A stretch of DNA of 52,124 nt from Janthinobacterium aquaticum (GTDB lineage: Bacteria > Pseudomonadota > Gammaproteobacteria > Burkholderiales > Burkholderiaceae_D): contig NZ_WFLK01000022.1 of NCBI RefSeq assembly GCF_009208565.1, positions 1 through 52,124 on the forward strand, given 5' to 3'. Positions 8,513-17,424 of this stretch are shown here, piece by piece. A model generated the notes under the pieces. It was not told where the DNA came from. It made no database searches and saw nothing but the letters and a program-made list of their open reading frames with translations. The first letter of the stretch is position 1; each line of letters opens with the position of its first letter. Both the position numbers and the translations under genes were made by a program.

Positions 8513-9331
8513 TCAGGCTTTCACGGGCAGCCAGATCTGCACCCCGCCGGCGCCGCTGGCAGGGTCGAAATGCTGGTCATAGCGTTCAAAATCGGGGGCA
8601 TCGACCACCTGCAGGCCGGACTGCGGCAGCCAGTCATTCCAGATAGTGTGCCAGGTCGCGCGGATGGTGGAAATATGACCGCGGTGCAGGAACACCGCAT
8701 AGCGCTGCGGCGCCAGTGCCAGCCGTACCCAGCCGGCGGGCAAGGACCGGGCATCGGTCAGTTCCACCGCGCACAGATAATCGAAATGGCCGGCGCCATC
8801 ATAATGACTGCACACGCCATAGCGCACCGGCCAGTCGATGGCGTCTGGCAAAAAGCGCTGCCACAGGGCCGGGATGCCGGCGCAGCTGCGGCGATGGTAG
8901 CGCTGGCGCAAACCTGCCAGCTGCAAGGCGGGCGCCTGCATGAAGCGCGTCGTCTCCAGCGCGATGTCCAGGGTCTTGTCAAAGCGGATGGCGGTGGTCA
9001 GCGCCAGCTCGCTGGTGTCGCCCTGCGCGCGCACGGTTTCGGGGGTGATGCTGAACTGGGCGCAGAAGGCGCGCGTAAAAGCCTCGTGCGAACCGTAGCC
9101 GGCTTCCAGGGCCACGGCAAGGATGTCGTGTGCCCCATGCGCCAGCGCCTGGGCGGCAATCGACAGGCGGCGTGCGCGCACATAGCGCATCACGGACTGG
9201 CCGGTACAGCGGGAAAAAGCGCGCGTAAGGTGATAGGGCGAGGCGCCGCCGGCATGGGCAATCTCGGCAAGCGACAGATTGCGCGCATGGTGCGCTTCAA
9301 TAAACCACAATGTTTTGGCCAGGTAGCTCAT
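8513..9331 (-). CDS. AraC-family regulator with GyrI-like ligand domain
   Basis: Residues 1-105 form a two-helix-turn-helix AraC DNA-binding domain (SLAEIAHAGGASPYHLTRAF and the GYGSHEAFTRAFCAQFSITP signature). Residues about 120-272 form a GyrI/Rob-like effector domain ending in VQIWLPVKA. This N-terminal HTH plus C-terminal GyrI order is that of Rob-type regulators, which sense small amphipathic molecules or drugs. It has a GGAAATCG ribosome-binding site before the ATG at 9331. The Lnt-like gene follows 2 bp after its stop, so the regulator probably controls its own transcript and the acyltransferase. Confidence 0.88.
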   Translation of the reverse strand: MSYLAKTLWFIEAHHARNLSLAEIAHAGGASPYHLTRAFSRCTGQSVMRYVRARRLSIAAQALAHGAHDILAVALEAGYGSHEAFTRAFCAQFSITPETVRAQGDTSELALTTAIRFDKTLDIALETTRFMQAPALQLAGLRQRYHRRSCAGIPALWQRFLPDAIDWPVRYGVCSHYDGAGHFDYLCAVELTDARSLPAGWVRLALAPQRYAVFLHRGHISTIRATWHTIWNDWLPQSGLQVVDAPDFERYDQHFDPASGAGGVQIWLPVKA

Positions 9332-9449
9332 GCGATTTCCAGGACAGGGAATCGCGACTGTAGCATTGACCAGCCAGGCTGGCTTGATCGTTTTTGCGCA
9401 ATATCAAACTTGCGGTGCGGCCAGCTTGCACAAACAAGACAAACGGGAA

Positions 9450-9785
9450 CTAGCTGCCGTCCTTGGGTGGAACAAAGCAAGCTTCGACGATCTGCAGGTC
9501 GTTGTCCTTGGCAAATTCGCGCACGAAGTGATAGGCCATCGGTTCGATTTCACGCAGCTTGACGTTGACCACCACCGATTTGACGCCATTGACGATGGTC
9601 GGACGCACGTATGGGGAATACTGCAGGTGCGCATTGCGCCCGCCGCCTTCGGGATTGAAACAGGACATCACTCCGCACAGGCGTTCGGCCCAATCACTGG
9701 GGCGAAATTGCTTGCCATTGCTGGTGAGACCAAGAATAAAGAACTCGCTTGAGAGTTCTCCGTTGTTTTGAGATAACTCGGCCAT
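9450..9785 (-). CDS. DUF3579 family protein, 111 aa
   Basis: The protein starts MAELSQNNGELSSEFFILGL and carries the conserved DUF3579 features FRPSDWAERLCGVMS, YSPYVRPTIVNGVKSVVV and REIEPMAYHFVREFAKDNDL. The family is small, cytoplasmic, largely betaproteobacterial and without an assigned function. The start at 9785 was chosen because the upstream in-frame extension to 10022 overlaps the next gene and looks non-coding. The next gene upstream on this strand ends at 9974, 188 bp away. Confidence 0.85.
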   Translation of the reverse strand: MAELSQNNGELSSEFFILGLTSNGKQFRPSDWAERLCGVMSCFNPEGGGRNAHLQYSPYVRPTIVNGVKSVVVNVKLREIEPMAYHFVREFAKDNDLQIVEACFVPPKDGS

Positions 9786-9973
9786 GTGGCTTGTCGGGAC
9801 TGGATTGCGTGAATGGCCCCGGCGGGTAGGCCGGGCTGGTAGCTCAACTGCGAACTGGTACGACGGTGTACAGGTATTATATCTTATAGAAGAGTTGGCT
9901 TCTAGCCTGATGTGTTCTCCGCCCAAGCAAAGGGCCGGAACGTTGCCGTGCCAGCCCTCGCTATCAATCTGTT

Positions 9974-10933
9974 CTAGCCAAGAAACATGGCGCCCGACAT
10001 CAGCAACAACAGCAGCATCCACAGCAGCAGGGCGCGCCAGACCAGGCCGACCGTGCTCTGCAGGGCGCGCGTGCCAGGCTCGTCGCCAGGCAGGACATCC
10101 CCTTCGCTGTCACTCTCATCGACGGCCATGTCGGGTGTGACGAGCACGCGCGCGGCCGTCTCGGCCGGCGTACCCAGGCGCACACCCATGGCGCCGCCTC
10201 CAGCGGTCAGGATAATGCCGATCGCCTCGTCCTGCCAGCGATGGGCAAAGTTGCGCCAGGCATAGATCGCGTCTTCAAAGTTGCCGACCACGGCAAACGC
10301 CACTGCCGTCAGGCGCACGGGAATCCAGTCGATCCAGTAAAACGCGCGCGCGGCAAACTGGCCAAAGGCCTCGTTGCGCATATGTTCGGGTTCGTTCCAG
10401 GCACGCGCCAGGTATTCGGCCACCCGGTACATCACGGCGCAGGCAGGGCCGAGCGGCATCAGAAACCAGAAAAACACGCCGAAGACATTGCGATGGGTGG
10501 TGATCAAGGCCTTTTCAACGGCGATGCGCGAGATTTCCGTCGTCTCCATGCCGACCGTATCGAGCCGGGTCCATTCGGCCAGCAGCACACGCGCCTGCGC
10601 CTCGTCGCCGGCGCTCAGGGCCAGCTGGATCGAGGTGAAGTAATGGCTGTAGTGGCGAAAGCCCAGCGTCAGGTAGACGATCAGCACGTTCCAGACAAAC
10701 ACGCCCAGTGTCAGGTTGTAATACCTGAGCACCCAATGCACGCCCGCCGCCGGCACCATCAGCATGCCCATCATCAGGAACCACCCCATGCGGCCGTGGT
10801 TGGCGTGGCCGGCGTTGAACCAGGTCTCCATGCGCAGCGCCAGGCTCTTGATCTCGGCGTAGATGGGATTATCCGCGCGCAAGGGTTTGAGCTGCTCGAT
10901 CAGGAGTGCGCAGAGTATGGAGAGAAATGTCAT
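9974..10933 (-). CDS. CobD/CbiB-family integral membrane protein
   Basis: The 319-residue protein begins MTFLSILCALLIEQLKPL behind an AAAGGACG ribosome-binding site. It has membrane segments at about 50-70, 75-95, 150-175 and the extreme C-terminus (LLLWMLLLLLMSGAMFLG). It belongs to the CobD/CbiB-AmpE group of membrane proteins, as shown by EISRIAVEKALITTHRNVFGV and AFYWIDWIPVRLTA. True CobD makes adenosylcobinamide phosphate, but no cobalamin gene is nearby, so that role is doubtful. In betaproteobacteria such stand-alone copies are usually annotated only as CobD/CbiB family. Confidence 0.82.
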   Translation of the reverse strand: MTFLSILCALLIEQLKPLRADNPIYAEIKSLALRMETWFNAGHANHGRMGWFLMMGMLMVPAAGVHWVLRYYNLTLGVFVWNVLIVYLTLGFRHYSHYFTSIQLALSAGDEAQARVLLAEWTRLDTVGMETTEISRIAVEKALITTHRNVFGVFFWFLMPLGPACAVMYRVAEYLARAWNEPEHMRNEAFGQFAARAFYWIDWIPVRLTAVAFAVVGNFEDAIYAWRNFAHRWQDEAIGIILTAGGGAMGVRLGTPAETAARVLVTPDMAVDESDSEGDVLPGDEPGTRALQSTVGLVWRALLLWMLLLLLMSGAMFLG

Positions 10934-11082
10934 CGAACGTCCTTTTTGTTTTTTACAGCAATGCCACAATGCCCGCTACGATAACGCAGTGCCGTGCCGG
11001 AATCAAACTTATTAGAGCCGAAACCGATATTCGGACGCTGGCCGGCATCGCAGAACGCCCGACAAAACCGTCGCCAGCGGCA

Positions 11083-11742
11083 CTATGCGCGCAGCAAATG
11101 GAACAGGTTCCTCAGCATGCCGGCAGTAGCGCCCCAAATGTAAAATCGCTCGTAAGGCATGGCATAAAACGAGCGCCGGCCGCCAGGCAGCTCCACCGAC
11201 AGGCGCTGATGGTTCAGGCCATCCATCAGAAAAGCCAGCGGCACCTCGAATACTTCGGCCACCTCGCCAGGGTCGGCGCGCAAGGTGAATGGCGGCGTGA
11301 CCAGCCCGACCACGGGCGTGACGCGGTAACCGGTACCGGTCAGGTAATCAGGCAGGCTGCCCAGCACTTCGATATGACTGCGCGGCAAGCCGACTTCTTC
11401 TTCGGTCTCGCGCAGGGCCGTATCGACCGACGACACGTCAAACGCTTCGCTGCGCCCGCCGGGAAAGCTGACCTGCCCGGCATGGCTGCTCAGGTGCGCG
11501 GTGCGCAGGGTCAGCAGTATCGTCAGGCCCTCGGGGCGCTGTACCAGCGGGATCAATACCGCGGCTGGTACCGGTTCAAGCCGGTCAGACAGGAAGTCGC
11601 GCGTGATTTCAGGCTGCCATTGCGGCGGGTTGGCCAGGCGCTGGCGCAGCCAGGCTGGCGTCAGGCGTTCGGCGTCGAGCGCCGCTTCGCCGGCAATCGC
11701 ATCGACTGCCAGTTTGGTTGGATCAAAAGCCAGTGTCGCCAT
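11083..11742 (-). CDS. CoA pyrophosphatase (Nudix, NudL-like)
   Basis: The Nudix box is intact, GGRSEAFDVSS then ALRETEEEVGL, and is preceded by LSSHAGQVSFPGG, the extended motif of CoA-cleaving Nudix enzymes. The protein hydrolyses CoA to phosphopantetheine and 3',5'-ADP in the cytosol. The start at 11742 (MATLAFDPTK, 219 residues) avoids an upstream extension that would run through the rplS terminator. It follows the ribosomal operon on the same strand but is separated from it by that terminator. Confidence 0.9.
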   Translation of the reverse strand: MATLAFDPTKLAVDAIAGEAALDAERLTPAWLRQRLANPPQWQPEITRDFLSDRLEPVPAAVLIPLVQRPEGLTILLTLRTAHLSSHAGQVSFPGGRSEAFDVSSVDTALRETEEEVGLPRSHIEVLGSLPDYLTGTGYRVTPVVGLVTPPFTLRADPGEVAEVFEVPLAFLMDGLNHQRLSVELPGGRRSFYAMPYERFYIWGATAGMLRNLFHLLRA

Positions 11743-11771
11743 GCAAAAAACTCCAGTTTTTTGGCTGCACA

Positions 11772-11805
11772 AATAGAAAAGGGGCACCGCAAGGCACCCC
11801 TTTTT
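11772..11805 (-). terminator. Terminator of the rpsP-rimM-trmD-rplS operon
   Basis: On the minus strand, GGGGTGCC, a TTGC loop and GGTGCCCC form an 8-bp stem with two G-U pairs, flanked by AAAAA and TTTT. It lies 20-50 bp past the rplS stop. Confidence 0.85.
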
Positions 11806-11823
11806 CCAAGGCAGACGCTGGTA

Positions 11824-12207
11824 TTACGCGCTTGCTTTCGCCGCAACGCGACGATTTGGCAGTTTTTCTTTGATACGCGCCGATTTGCCCGAACGCTCAC
11901 GCAGATAGTACAGTTTGGCACGACGAACGTCACCGCGGCGTTTCACTTCGATCGAAGCGATCAGCGGCGAGTACAGTTGGAACGTACGCTCAACGCCTTC
12001 GCCCGACGAGATTTTACGAACGATGAAGTTCGAGTTCAGGCCACGGTTACGACGCGAGATAACGACGCCTTCGTATGCCTGGGCGCGCTTGCGCGTACCT
12101 TCGACGACGTTGACGTTGACGATAACGGTATCGCCAGGTGCGAATTCAGGAATCGATTTACCCAGACGGGCGATCTCTTCTTGCTCTAATTGTTGAATCA
12201 GGTCCAT
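11824..12207 (-). CDS. rplS: 50S ribosomal protein L19
   Basis: The 127-residue protein starts [20 protein letters not shown] behind GGAGTGATAAA. L19 features visible are [44 protein letters not shown] and a basic C-terminal [20 protein letters not shown]19 sits at the 30S-50S interface. It is the last gene of the rpsP operon, 130 bp after trmD. Confidence 0.98.
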   Translation of the reverse strand: MDLIQQLEQEEIARLGKSIPEFAPGDTVIVNVNVVEGTRKRAQAYEGVVISRRNRGLNSNFIVRKISSGEGVERTFQLYSPLIASIEVKRRGDVRRAKLYYLRERSGKSARIKEKLPNRRVAAKASA

Positions 12208-12337
12208 TTTATCACTCCGAAAACCATCATGCCGGCGCACTTGTGGATAGCGTACTATCCGCCCGGTAGAGGATGGGTACTACATATGGGCAACACGCCC
12301 GGTACTACAACCTGCCTGCATGGCGTCTTGCGACGTC

Positions 12338-13084
12338 TTACAGGCTGGCCAAAAATTGTTCGTCGGCCTTGCTGAGCAAGCCGGCGCTGCGCGCGCTGAG
12401 CAACAGCTCGGGGCGCTTTCTGGCAGTGGCCTCCAGCATGCGCTGGCGGCGCCATTTGCCGATCTCGGCGTGGTTGCCACCCATCAACACTGGTGGCACC
12501 GGCACGCCTTCATATGTTTCAGGGCGCGTGTAGTGCGGCGAATCGAGCAGGCCGTTGACAAAGCTGTCTTCGATGGCCGACGCCTCGGTATTCAAGGCGC
12601 CAGGCAACAGCCGGATCACCGCATCCATCAGCGCCATGGCCGGCAATTCGCCGCCGGACAACACAAAGTCGCCCACGCTGATTTCCTCGTCGACACAACG
12701 GTCGAGCAAGCGCTGGTCGACTGCTTCATAGCGGCCGCACAGAATCACCAGGCCGGGTTCGGCCTTCAACTGCGTGACACGCTCATGGGTCAGCGGACGG
12801 CCCTGCGGCGACATGAACACCACCCGCGGCGCGGCAAGACCAAGATCCTGCTGGCGCTGCCTGGCAGCATTGATGGTCGCTTCAAGCGGCTTGGCCAGCA
12901 TCACCATGCCGGGGCCACCGCCATACGGGCGGTCATCCACGGTACGGTGATTGTCGGTGGTGAAATCACGCGGATTCCACAGCGACAAGCCCCATTTTTT
13001 CTGTTCGTAGGCACGCCGTGTCACGCCCGACTGGGTCAGCGCGGCAAACATTTCCGGGAACAGGGTTACGACATCAAACTGCAT
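12338..13084 (-). CDS. trmD: tRNA (guanine-N1-)-methyltransferase
   Basis: TrmD methylates G37 of tRNAs using S-adenosylmethionine, which prevents +1 frameshifting. The SPOUT knot motifs are present: [30 protein letters not shown] and [21 protein letters not shown] chose ATG at 13084 (248 residues, [13 protein letters not shown]) because GGGAG lies 5 bases upstream; a GTG two codons earlier would overlap that site. It follows rimM by 50 bp in the conserved order. Confidence 0.97.
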   Translation of the reverse strand: MQFDVVTLFPEMFAALTQSGVTRRAYEQKKWGLSLWNPRDFTTDNHRTVDDRPYGGGPGMVMLAKPLEATINAARQRQQDLGLAAPRVVFMSPQGRPLTHERVTQLKAEPGLVILCGRYEAVDQRLLDRCVDEEISVGDFVLSGGELPAMALMDAVIRLLPGALNTEASAIEDSFVNGLLDSPHYTRPETYEGVPVPPVLMGGNHAEIGKWRRQRMLEATARKRPELLLSARSAGLLSKADEQFLASL

Positions 13085-13134
13085 CGCCACTCCCGTTCCA
13101 GAACATTGCGCGGCGCCGGTTGCGCGTGCACAGC

Positions 13135-13704
13135 TTAATAATCAAGGCCCCAATCCACCGTGATCTTGCCGCCAGCCTTGTCCACATTGATGACAAACTG
13201 GCCGACAAACGGGATCAGGCGCTCAGGCGCCTTGTCAGCGGATTCATCAGGATTGGCGACAGGAGCGATACGCAATATCGATTGCGGACCATTGCTCATC
13301 ATGTCGGTCACTTGCCCGAGATTCTCGCCTTGCAAATTCTCTACATTGAGTCCGATCAGGTCGGACCAATAAAATTCATCGGCCGGCAGTGCCGGGAAAT
13401 GGCTACGCGGAATTTGTACGGACACGCCCTTGAGCGCCTCTGCAGCATCCCGCCCTACCACACCCACCAGCTGGGCCACGACGTCGCCGCCGTGCAGCTT
13501 TGCCTGCCTGACGTCAACGTCATGCAGGGTCGGCTTGTCGAACCACCAGGTTTTAACTTTCAACAATGCATCCGCGTCGTCGGAGAAAGGAGTAATCCTG
13601 ACCCCGCCCGCAATGCCATAGGCGCCGGAGACATAGCCTACCTGAACCAGGTCATCGGGGACTTTCACCCCGGATGCAGTCTTGACCGTCAAACCAGTGT
13701 TCAA
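13135..13704 (-). CDS. rimM: Ribosome maturation factor RimM
   Basis: The protein has the RimM N-terminal barrel ([22 protein letters not shown]) and the C-terminal PRC-barrel ([33 protein letters not shown]). It assists 16S rRNA processing and assembly of the 30S head. The open frame begins with TTG at 13704, three bases past the rpsP stop. An internal GTG at 13668 ([13 protein letters not shown]) would give a more typical N-terminus, so the start is uncertain. Length is 189 or 177 residues. Confidence 0.95.
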   Translation of the reverse strand: MNTGLTVKTASGVKVPDDLVQVGYVSGAYGIAGGVRITPFSDDADALLKVKTWWFDKPTLHDVDVRQAKLHGGDVVAQLVGVVGRDAAEALKGVSVQIPRSHFPALPADEFYWSDLIGLNVENLQGENLGQVTDMMSNGPQSILRIAPVANPDESADKAPERLIPFVGQFVINVDKAGGKITVDWGLDY

Positions 13705-13707
13705 GAA

Positions 13708-13959
13708 TTAAGCTGCTGCTTTGCCGTTGCTGGCAACCAGACGAGCAACGGTTGGCGACAGTTGTGCGCCAACGCCTTGCCAGTAGGCCAGACGGTCTGC
13801 GGTAATACGCAGTGGAACTTCGCCACCTTGCGCCATCGGATTGTAGAAACCGATACGCTCAATGAAGCGACCATCGCGGCGATTGCGCGAATCGGTTGCA
13901 ACGATGTTGAAGAACGGGCGCTTCTTGGCGCCTCCACGAGCTAAACGAATAACGACCAT
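13708..13959 (-). CDS. rpsP: 30S ribosomal protein S16
   Basis: The 83-residue protein, [20 protein letters not shown], is a typical S16 with [14 protein letters not shown] and [16 protein letters not shown]. It is the first gene of the operon, directly behind a strong promoter at 14000-14029. The start at 13959 has a short TTGGAATT upstream site. Confidence 0.98.
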   Translation of the reverse strand: MVVIRLARGGAKKRPFFNIVATDSRNRRDGRFIERIGFYNPMAQGGEVPLRITADRLAYWQGVGAQLSPTVARLVASNGKAAA

Positions 13960-13999
13960 AATAATTCCAAAAAGTGTGCTGAGGCGGAAAAAGCCGCAA

Positions 14000-14029
14000 A
14001 TTATAGCGCGCTTTACCGCCATGCAGCAA
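14000..14029 (-). promoter_or_regulatory. Promoter of the rpsP operon
   Basis: On the minus strand a -35 TTGCTG (14024-14029) and a perfect -10 TATAAT (14000-14005) are 18 bp apart, about 40 bp before the rpsP start. A GCGG-AAAAA-CCGC-type hairpin, at about 13984-13998, follows in the leader. Confidence 0.8.
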
Positions 14030-14220
14030 GCGTTATGATGACGGGCGTGTAAATTGGGCTAATCAAACATTATGACCAGACATCGCCAAAGACGCAATAG
14101 TTACGTGCTTTTCAGCTGGTTTTTCAGGCCATCCTGGCGTGGCAAAACGACAGGAAACGCTTTTATTACAAGCGACAATGGCCGATACTGGCTTCTTTAT
14201 GATCGAGCAAGGTTGTCGCC

Positions 14221-14655
14221 ATGAATACTGTCGCCCTGAACCCGCCTGCCCACCGCAACAAGGCGTTTGCCACCCTGCTGGCGTTTGTACTGGGCATGCT
14301 TGGCGTCCACCGCTTTTATCTGCACGGCGCACGCGACCGCTGGGGCTGGCTGCATCTGGCCGCCCTGCCCGCCAGCGCGCTGCTGCGCCTGGCATGGCCG
14401 CAGGCGGACTGGTTTTACCAGCTGCTGCCCTTGATCGTGTCTGCACTGGCAGGTTTTCTGGAAGCGCTGGTGCTGGGCCTGGCGCCGGACGAGAAATGGG
14501 ACGCACGCCATAACGCTGCATCTGGCCGCCAGTCCGACACCGGCTGGCCGCTGGCGGTGATACTGGTCGCTACCGTCATGATTGGCGCAGGCGTGCTGAT
14601 CGCCACCATGGCGCGCCTGTTCGACCTGCTCTATACGGGCGGCGCCTACGGCTGA
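14221..14655 (+). CDS. TM2-domain membrane protein, 144 aa
   Basis: The N-terminal part has the TM2 pattern: basic start, KAFATLLAFVLGMLGVHRFYL with its conserved G-x-H-R-F-Y turn, then a second hydrophobic hairpin (LHLAALPASALLRLAW). Two more membrane segments follow (LLPLIVSALAGFLEALVLGL and LAVILVATVMIGAGVLIATM). TM2 proteins are small inner-membrane proteins of unclear role. The ATG at 14221 has an AAGG site 9 bases upstream. The gene is divergent from rpsP with about 190 bp between them. Confidence 0.82.
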   Translation: MNTVALNPPAHRNKAFATLLAFVLGMLGVHRFYLHGARDRWGWLHLAALPASALLRLAWPQADWFYQLLPLIVSALAGFLEALVLGLAPDEKWDARHNAASGRQSDTGWPLAVILVATVMIGAGVLIATMARLFDLLYTGGAYG

Positions 14656-14747
14656 GCACACCTGCGCACGGCTGTGTTGGCAGGCAATCATGCTTTTCAC
14701 TATACTGGCTTTAACACCAGCGTCGCTGGGAGCTCAAGGAGAAGATC

Positions 14748-15371
14748 ATGATTCGTCGCCCGCTTATTATTGCCGCTGCCATGGCCAGCCTGTTCAGCGC
14801 ACCGGCTTTTGCCCAGAACCTGTCGCCCAAGGCGCAATACGCCTACGACACCAAACAAGCCAATACGCGCTATGCCGATGACAAACGTCTGTGCGCAGAA
14901 GAAACCTCGTCCAAGGCCCGCATGCAGTGCCTGCGCGACGCCAAGAGCGAATTCGATCAAGCCATCATCAACGCCAAGGCCGCGCAAAAGGCCGGCAACT
15001 CTTACGCCAGCCAGCCATCGAAACCCCAGGCGCAGATCTGCGCCGACTGCGGCAAGGTAGTCGCTGTCAATGTGACGGAAAAAGCCGGTGAAGGCGGCGC
15101 GCTGGGCATGATCGGCGGCGGCGTGGCCGGCGCCCTGCTGGGCCGTCAGGTCGGCAGCGGCCGCGGCAAAGACTTGGCCACGCTGGCCGGCGCCGCCGGC
15201 GGCGCGTATGCCGGCAAGCAGGTTGAAGGCCACGTAAAGAACTCGAAAGTGTGGACCGTCACGGTGCAATACGAAACCGGCGCCCGCGCCGACTTCGCGT
15301 TCGACCAGGATCCTGGCCTGCAGTCCGGTGATCTGGTGCGCAATTCGGGCAACGGCATCGCACGCCGATAA
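14748..15371 (+). CDS. Glycine-zipper 2TM envelope protein, 207 aa
   Basis: A signal peptide (MIRRPLIIAAAMASLFSAPAFAQ) is followed by a helical region with four cysteines (RLCAEE, MQCLRD, QICADC). The glycine-zipper 2TM motif is GGALGMIGGGVAGALLGRQ then LAGAAGGAYAGKQ, at about residues 120-160. The C-terminal part resembles the beta-rich end of the family. Such proteins are often outer-membrane or periplasmic (SlyB/RcnB-like context) with an unknown role. It has an AAGGAG site before the ATG and stands alone, 93 bp after the TM2 gene. REP-like units follow its stop. Confidence 0.82.
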   Translation: MIRRPLIIAAAMASLFSAPAFAQNLSPKAQYAYDTKQANTRYADDKRLCAEETSSKARMQCLRDAKSEFDQAIINAKAAQKAGNSYASQPSKPQAQICADCGKVVAVNVTEKAGEGGALGMIGGGVAGALLGRQVGSGRGKDLATLAGAAGGAYAGKQVEGHVKNSKVWTVTVQYETGARADFAFDQDPGLQSGDLVRNSGNGIARR

Positions 15372-15381
15372 AGCAAGGGGC

Positions 15382-15477
15382 GTAGGTCGGATTAGGCCCC
15401 GAAGGGGCCGTAATCCGACAATACCGCAGACGTCAACAATGTTGTCGGATTACGGCCTGCGGCCTAATCCGACCTAC
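15382..15477. repeat. REP/BIME-like inverted pair, locus 1
   Basis: Two units face each other: GTAGGTCGGATTA with a GGCCCC/GGGGCC stem at 15382-15420, and its inverted partner TGTCGGATTACGG ending in AATCCGACCTAC at 15443-15477. Each unit is itself an imperfect hairpin. The pair lies between convergent genes and matches units at 25.5 and 51.9 kb. Confidence 0.9.
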
Positions 15478-15542
15478 CCTCGCATCAGGTCAGACGGGGT
15501 CGCCGAGACGGGGTCGCCGAGACCCGGTGGGTTCGGGCCGGC

Positions 15543-17333
15543 TTAAAACTGCTCTTCAGACAGCGCCATCACCCCTGCTGCGCCATCGATAATGGTGGCG
15601 CGCAGGCCTGGCGCCTGCGACAGGATATGGTCGGCAAAGAAACGTGCCGTGCTGATCTTGGCTTTGTAGAAGCTGTCATCGCCAGCGCCCTCGCCCAGTT
15701 TTTGCTGCGCCACGATGGCCGCGCGCGCCATCTGCCAGCCGCCCAGCACGATGCCGGCCAGCTTCAGGTACGGCACGCTGCCGGCAAACACCGCCTTGAT
15801 GTCGCTTTTCACATTGGCCAGCACATACTCGACCACCGCTTCGAGCGCTGCACTGCCTTCGGCCAGATGGCGCTGCATGGCCTGGAAATCGGCGCCGGTC
15901 AGTTCACCGAGCTGCGCTTCGGTAGCGCGCACCTGGGCGATAATCGATTTTGCCACCGCGCCACCGTCACGCACCGTTTTGCGGCCCACCAGGTCGTTGG
16001 CCTGGATGGCGGTGGTGCCTTCATAGATGGTGAGGATCTTGGCGTCGCGGTAGTGCTGGGCGGCGCCGGTTTCTTCGATAAAGCCCATGCCGCCATGCAC
16101 CTGTACGCCATCGCGCGCCACGTCCTGCGACATTTCGGTGGCCCAGCCCTTGATGATGGGCACCAGGTATTCATAGGTGGCCAGGCTGTCGGCGCGCACC
16201 TCGGCGTCGACATGGTGGTGCGCCACGTCGCTGATGGCCGCCCCCACGTAAGCGAGCGCGCGCGCCGCCTCCGTCTGCGAGCGCATCGACATCAGCATGC
16301 GGCGCACGTCCGGGTGGTGGATGATCGATACCGGGCCAGCCGAGCCGGCCAGGTCGCGCGACTGCACGCGGTCCTTGGCAAACGCCACGGCCTGCTGATA
16401 GGCGCGCTCGGCCAGGCCTATGCCCTGCAGCCCCACGCCAAAGCGCGCCGCATTCATCATGATGAACATGTATTCGAGGCCACGGTTTTCCTCGCCCACC
16501 AGCGTACCGATGGCGCCGCCATGGTCGCCGAACTGCAGCACCGCCGTCGGGCTGGCCTTGATACCCAGCTTGTGCTCGATCGACACGCAATGCGCATCGT
16601 TGCGCTCGCCCAGGCTGCCATCGGCATTGACCAGGAACTTCGGTACGATAAACAGCGAAATGCCTTTCACGCCGGCCGGTGCATCGGGCGTACGCGCCAG
16701 CACCAGGTGCACGATGTTCTCGCTCAGGTCATGTTCGCCATAGGTAATGAAAATCTTGGTGCCGAACACTTTGTAGGTGCCATCGCCCTGCGGCACGGCG
16801 CGCGTGCGCACGGCGGCCAGGTCGGAGCCGGCCTGCGGCTCGGTCAGGTTCATGGTGCCGGTCCACTTGCCCGACACCAGGTTTTCCAGATAAGTGGCTT
16901 TCTGCGCGTCGCTGCCGGCCGTCAGCAGCGCTTCGATGGCGCCGTCCGACAGCAGTGCGACCAGCGCAAACGAGATACTGGCCGAATTGAGCATTTCAAT
17001 GCAGGGCGTCGCCAGCAGTTTGGGCAAACCCTGGCCGCCAAATTCGCTCGGGTGCTGCACGCCCTGCCAGCCCGCTTCGCCATAGGCCTTGAAGGCTTCC
17101 TTGAAGCCTTTCGAGGTGGTGACCTGGCCGTCATGCCAGTAGCTGGGCTCCTTGTCGCTGGGGCCGTTCAGGGGCGCTACCACCGCGCTGCAGAACTTGG
17201 CGTTTTCCTCCAGTACCGCCTCGGCCGTATCGGGCGTGGCGTCCTCGCAGCCGGGCAAGGTATGGATTTCGGCCAGGCCGGCCAGTTCGTTCATGACGAA
17301 CAACATGTCTTTCAGCGGGGCTTGATAGCTCAT
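15543..17333 (-). CDS. Acyl-CoA dehydrogenase, DmdC-like with C-terminal extension
   Basis: The 596-residue protein is longer than a classical acyl-CoA dehydrogenase and has the extra C-terminal domain of the DmdC/AcdA-like group. FAD/substrate motifs are visible: MNLTEPQAGSDLAAVRTRA (161-179), VFGTKIFITYGEHD, and the catalytic Glu438 in IYEGTTAIQANDLVGRK. The flavoenzyme oxidises an acyl-CoA to enoyl-CoA and passes electrons to ETF, whose two subunits are encoded just upstream. A terminator stands between etfA and this gene, and the start at 17333 has its own TTGGAGAT site. The exact acyl substrate cannot be told; a 3-methylmercaptopropionyl-CoA role is only one possibility. Confidence 0.92.
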   Translation of the reverse strand: MSYQAPLKDMLFVMNELAGLAEIHTLPGCEDATPDTAEAVLEENAKFCSAVVAPLNGPSDKEPSYWHDGQVTTSKGFKEAFKAYGEAGWQGVQHPSEFGGQGLPKLLATPCIEMLNSASISFALVALLSDGAIEALLTAGSDAQKATYLENLVSGKWTGTMNLTEPQAGSDLAAVRTRAVPQGDGTYKVFGTKIFITYGEHDLSENIVHLVLARTPDAPAGVKGISLFIVPKFLVNADGSLGERNDAHCVSIEHKLGIKASPTAVLQFGDHGGAIGTLVGEENRGLEYMFIMMNAARFGVGLQGIGLAERAYQQAVAFAKDRVQSRDLAGSAGPVSIIHHPDVRRMLMSMRSQTEAARALAYVGAAISDVAHHHVDAEVRADSLATYEYLVPIIKGWATEMSQDVARDGVQVHGGMGFIEETGAAQHYRDAKILTIYEGTTAIQANDLVGRKTVRDGGAVAKSIIAQVRATEAQLGELTGADFQAMQRHLAEGSAALEAVVEYVLANVKSDIKAVFAGSVPYLKLAGIVLGGWQMARAAIVAQQKLGEGAGDDSFYKAKISTARFFADHILSQAPGLRATIIDGAAGVMALSEEQF

Positions 17334-17343
17334 CTTATCTCCA

Positions 17344-17393
17344 AGAAAAAAGCCACGCGCGGCTCGCCGTGGAGGGCGGGCCGGCGTGGCTTT
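17344..17393 (-). terminator. Terminator between etfA and acyl-CoA dehydrogenase
   Basis: On the minus strand AAAGCCACGC and GCGTGGCTTT form a 10-bp stem around a long GC-rich loop, followed by TTTTTT. It ends 11 bp before the next start, so it may let part of the transcription through. Confidence 0.75.
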
Positions 17394-17424
17394 GCAATAT
17401 ACAAAACCGTTTTACGGGATGGAC

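Noticed and set aside
9974..10933. Considered as part of a cobalamin synthesis locus
   Set aside because: No other cob or cbi gene is present and neighbours are DUF3579 and a Nudix enzyme; only family-level naming is justified.
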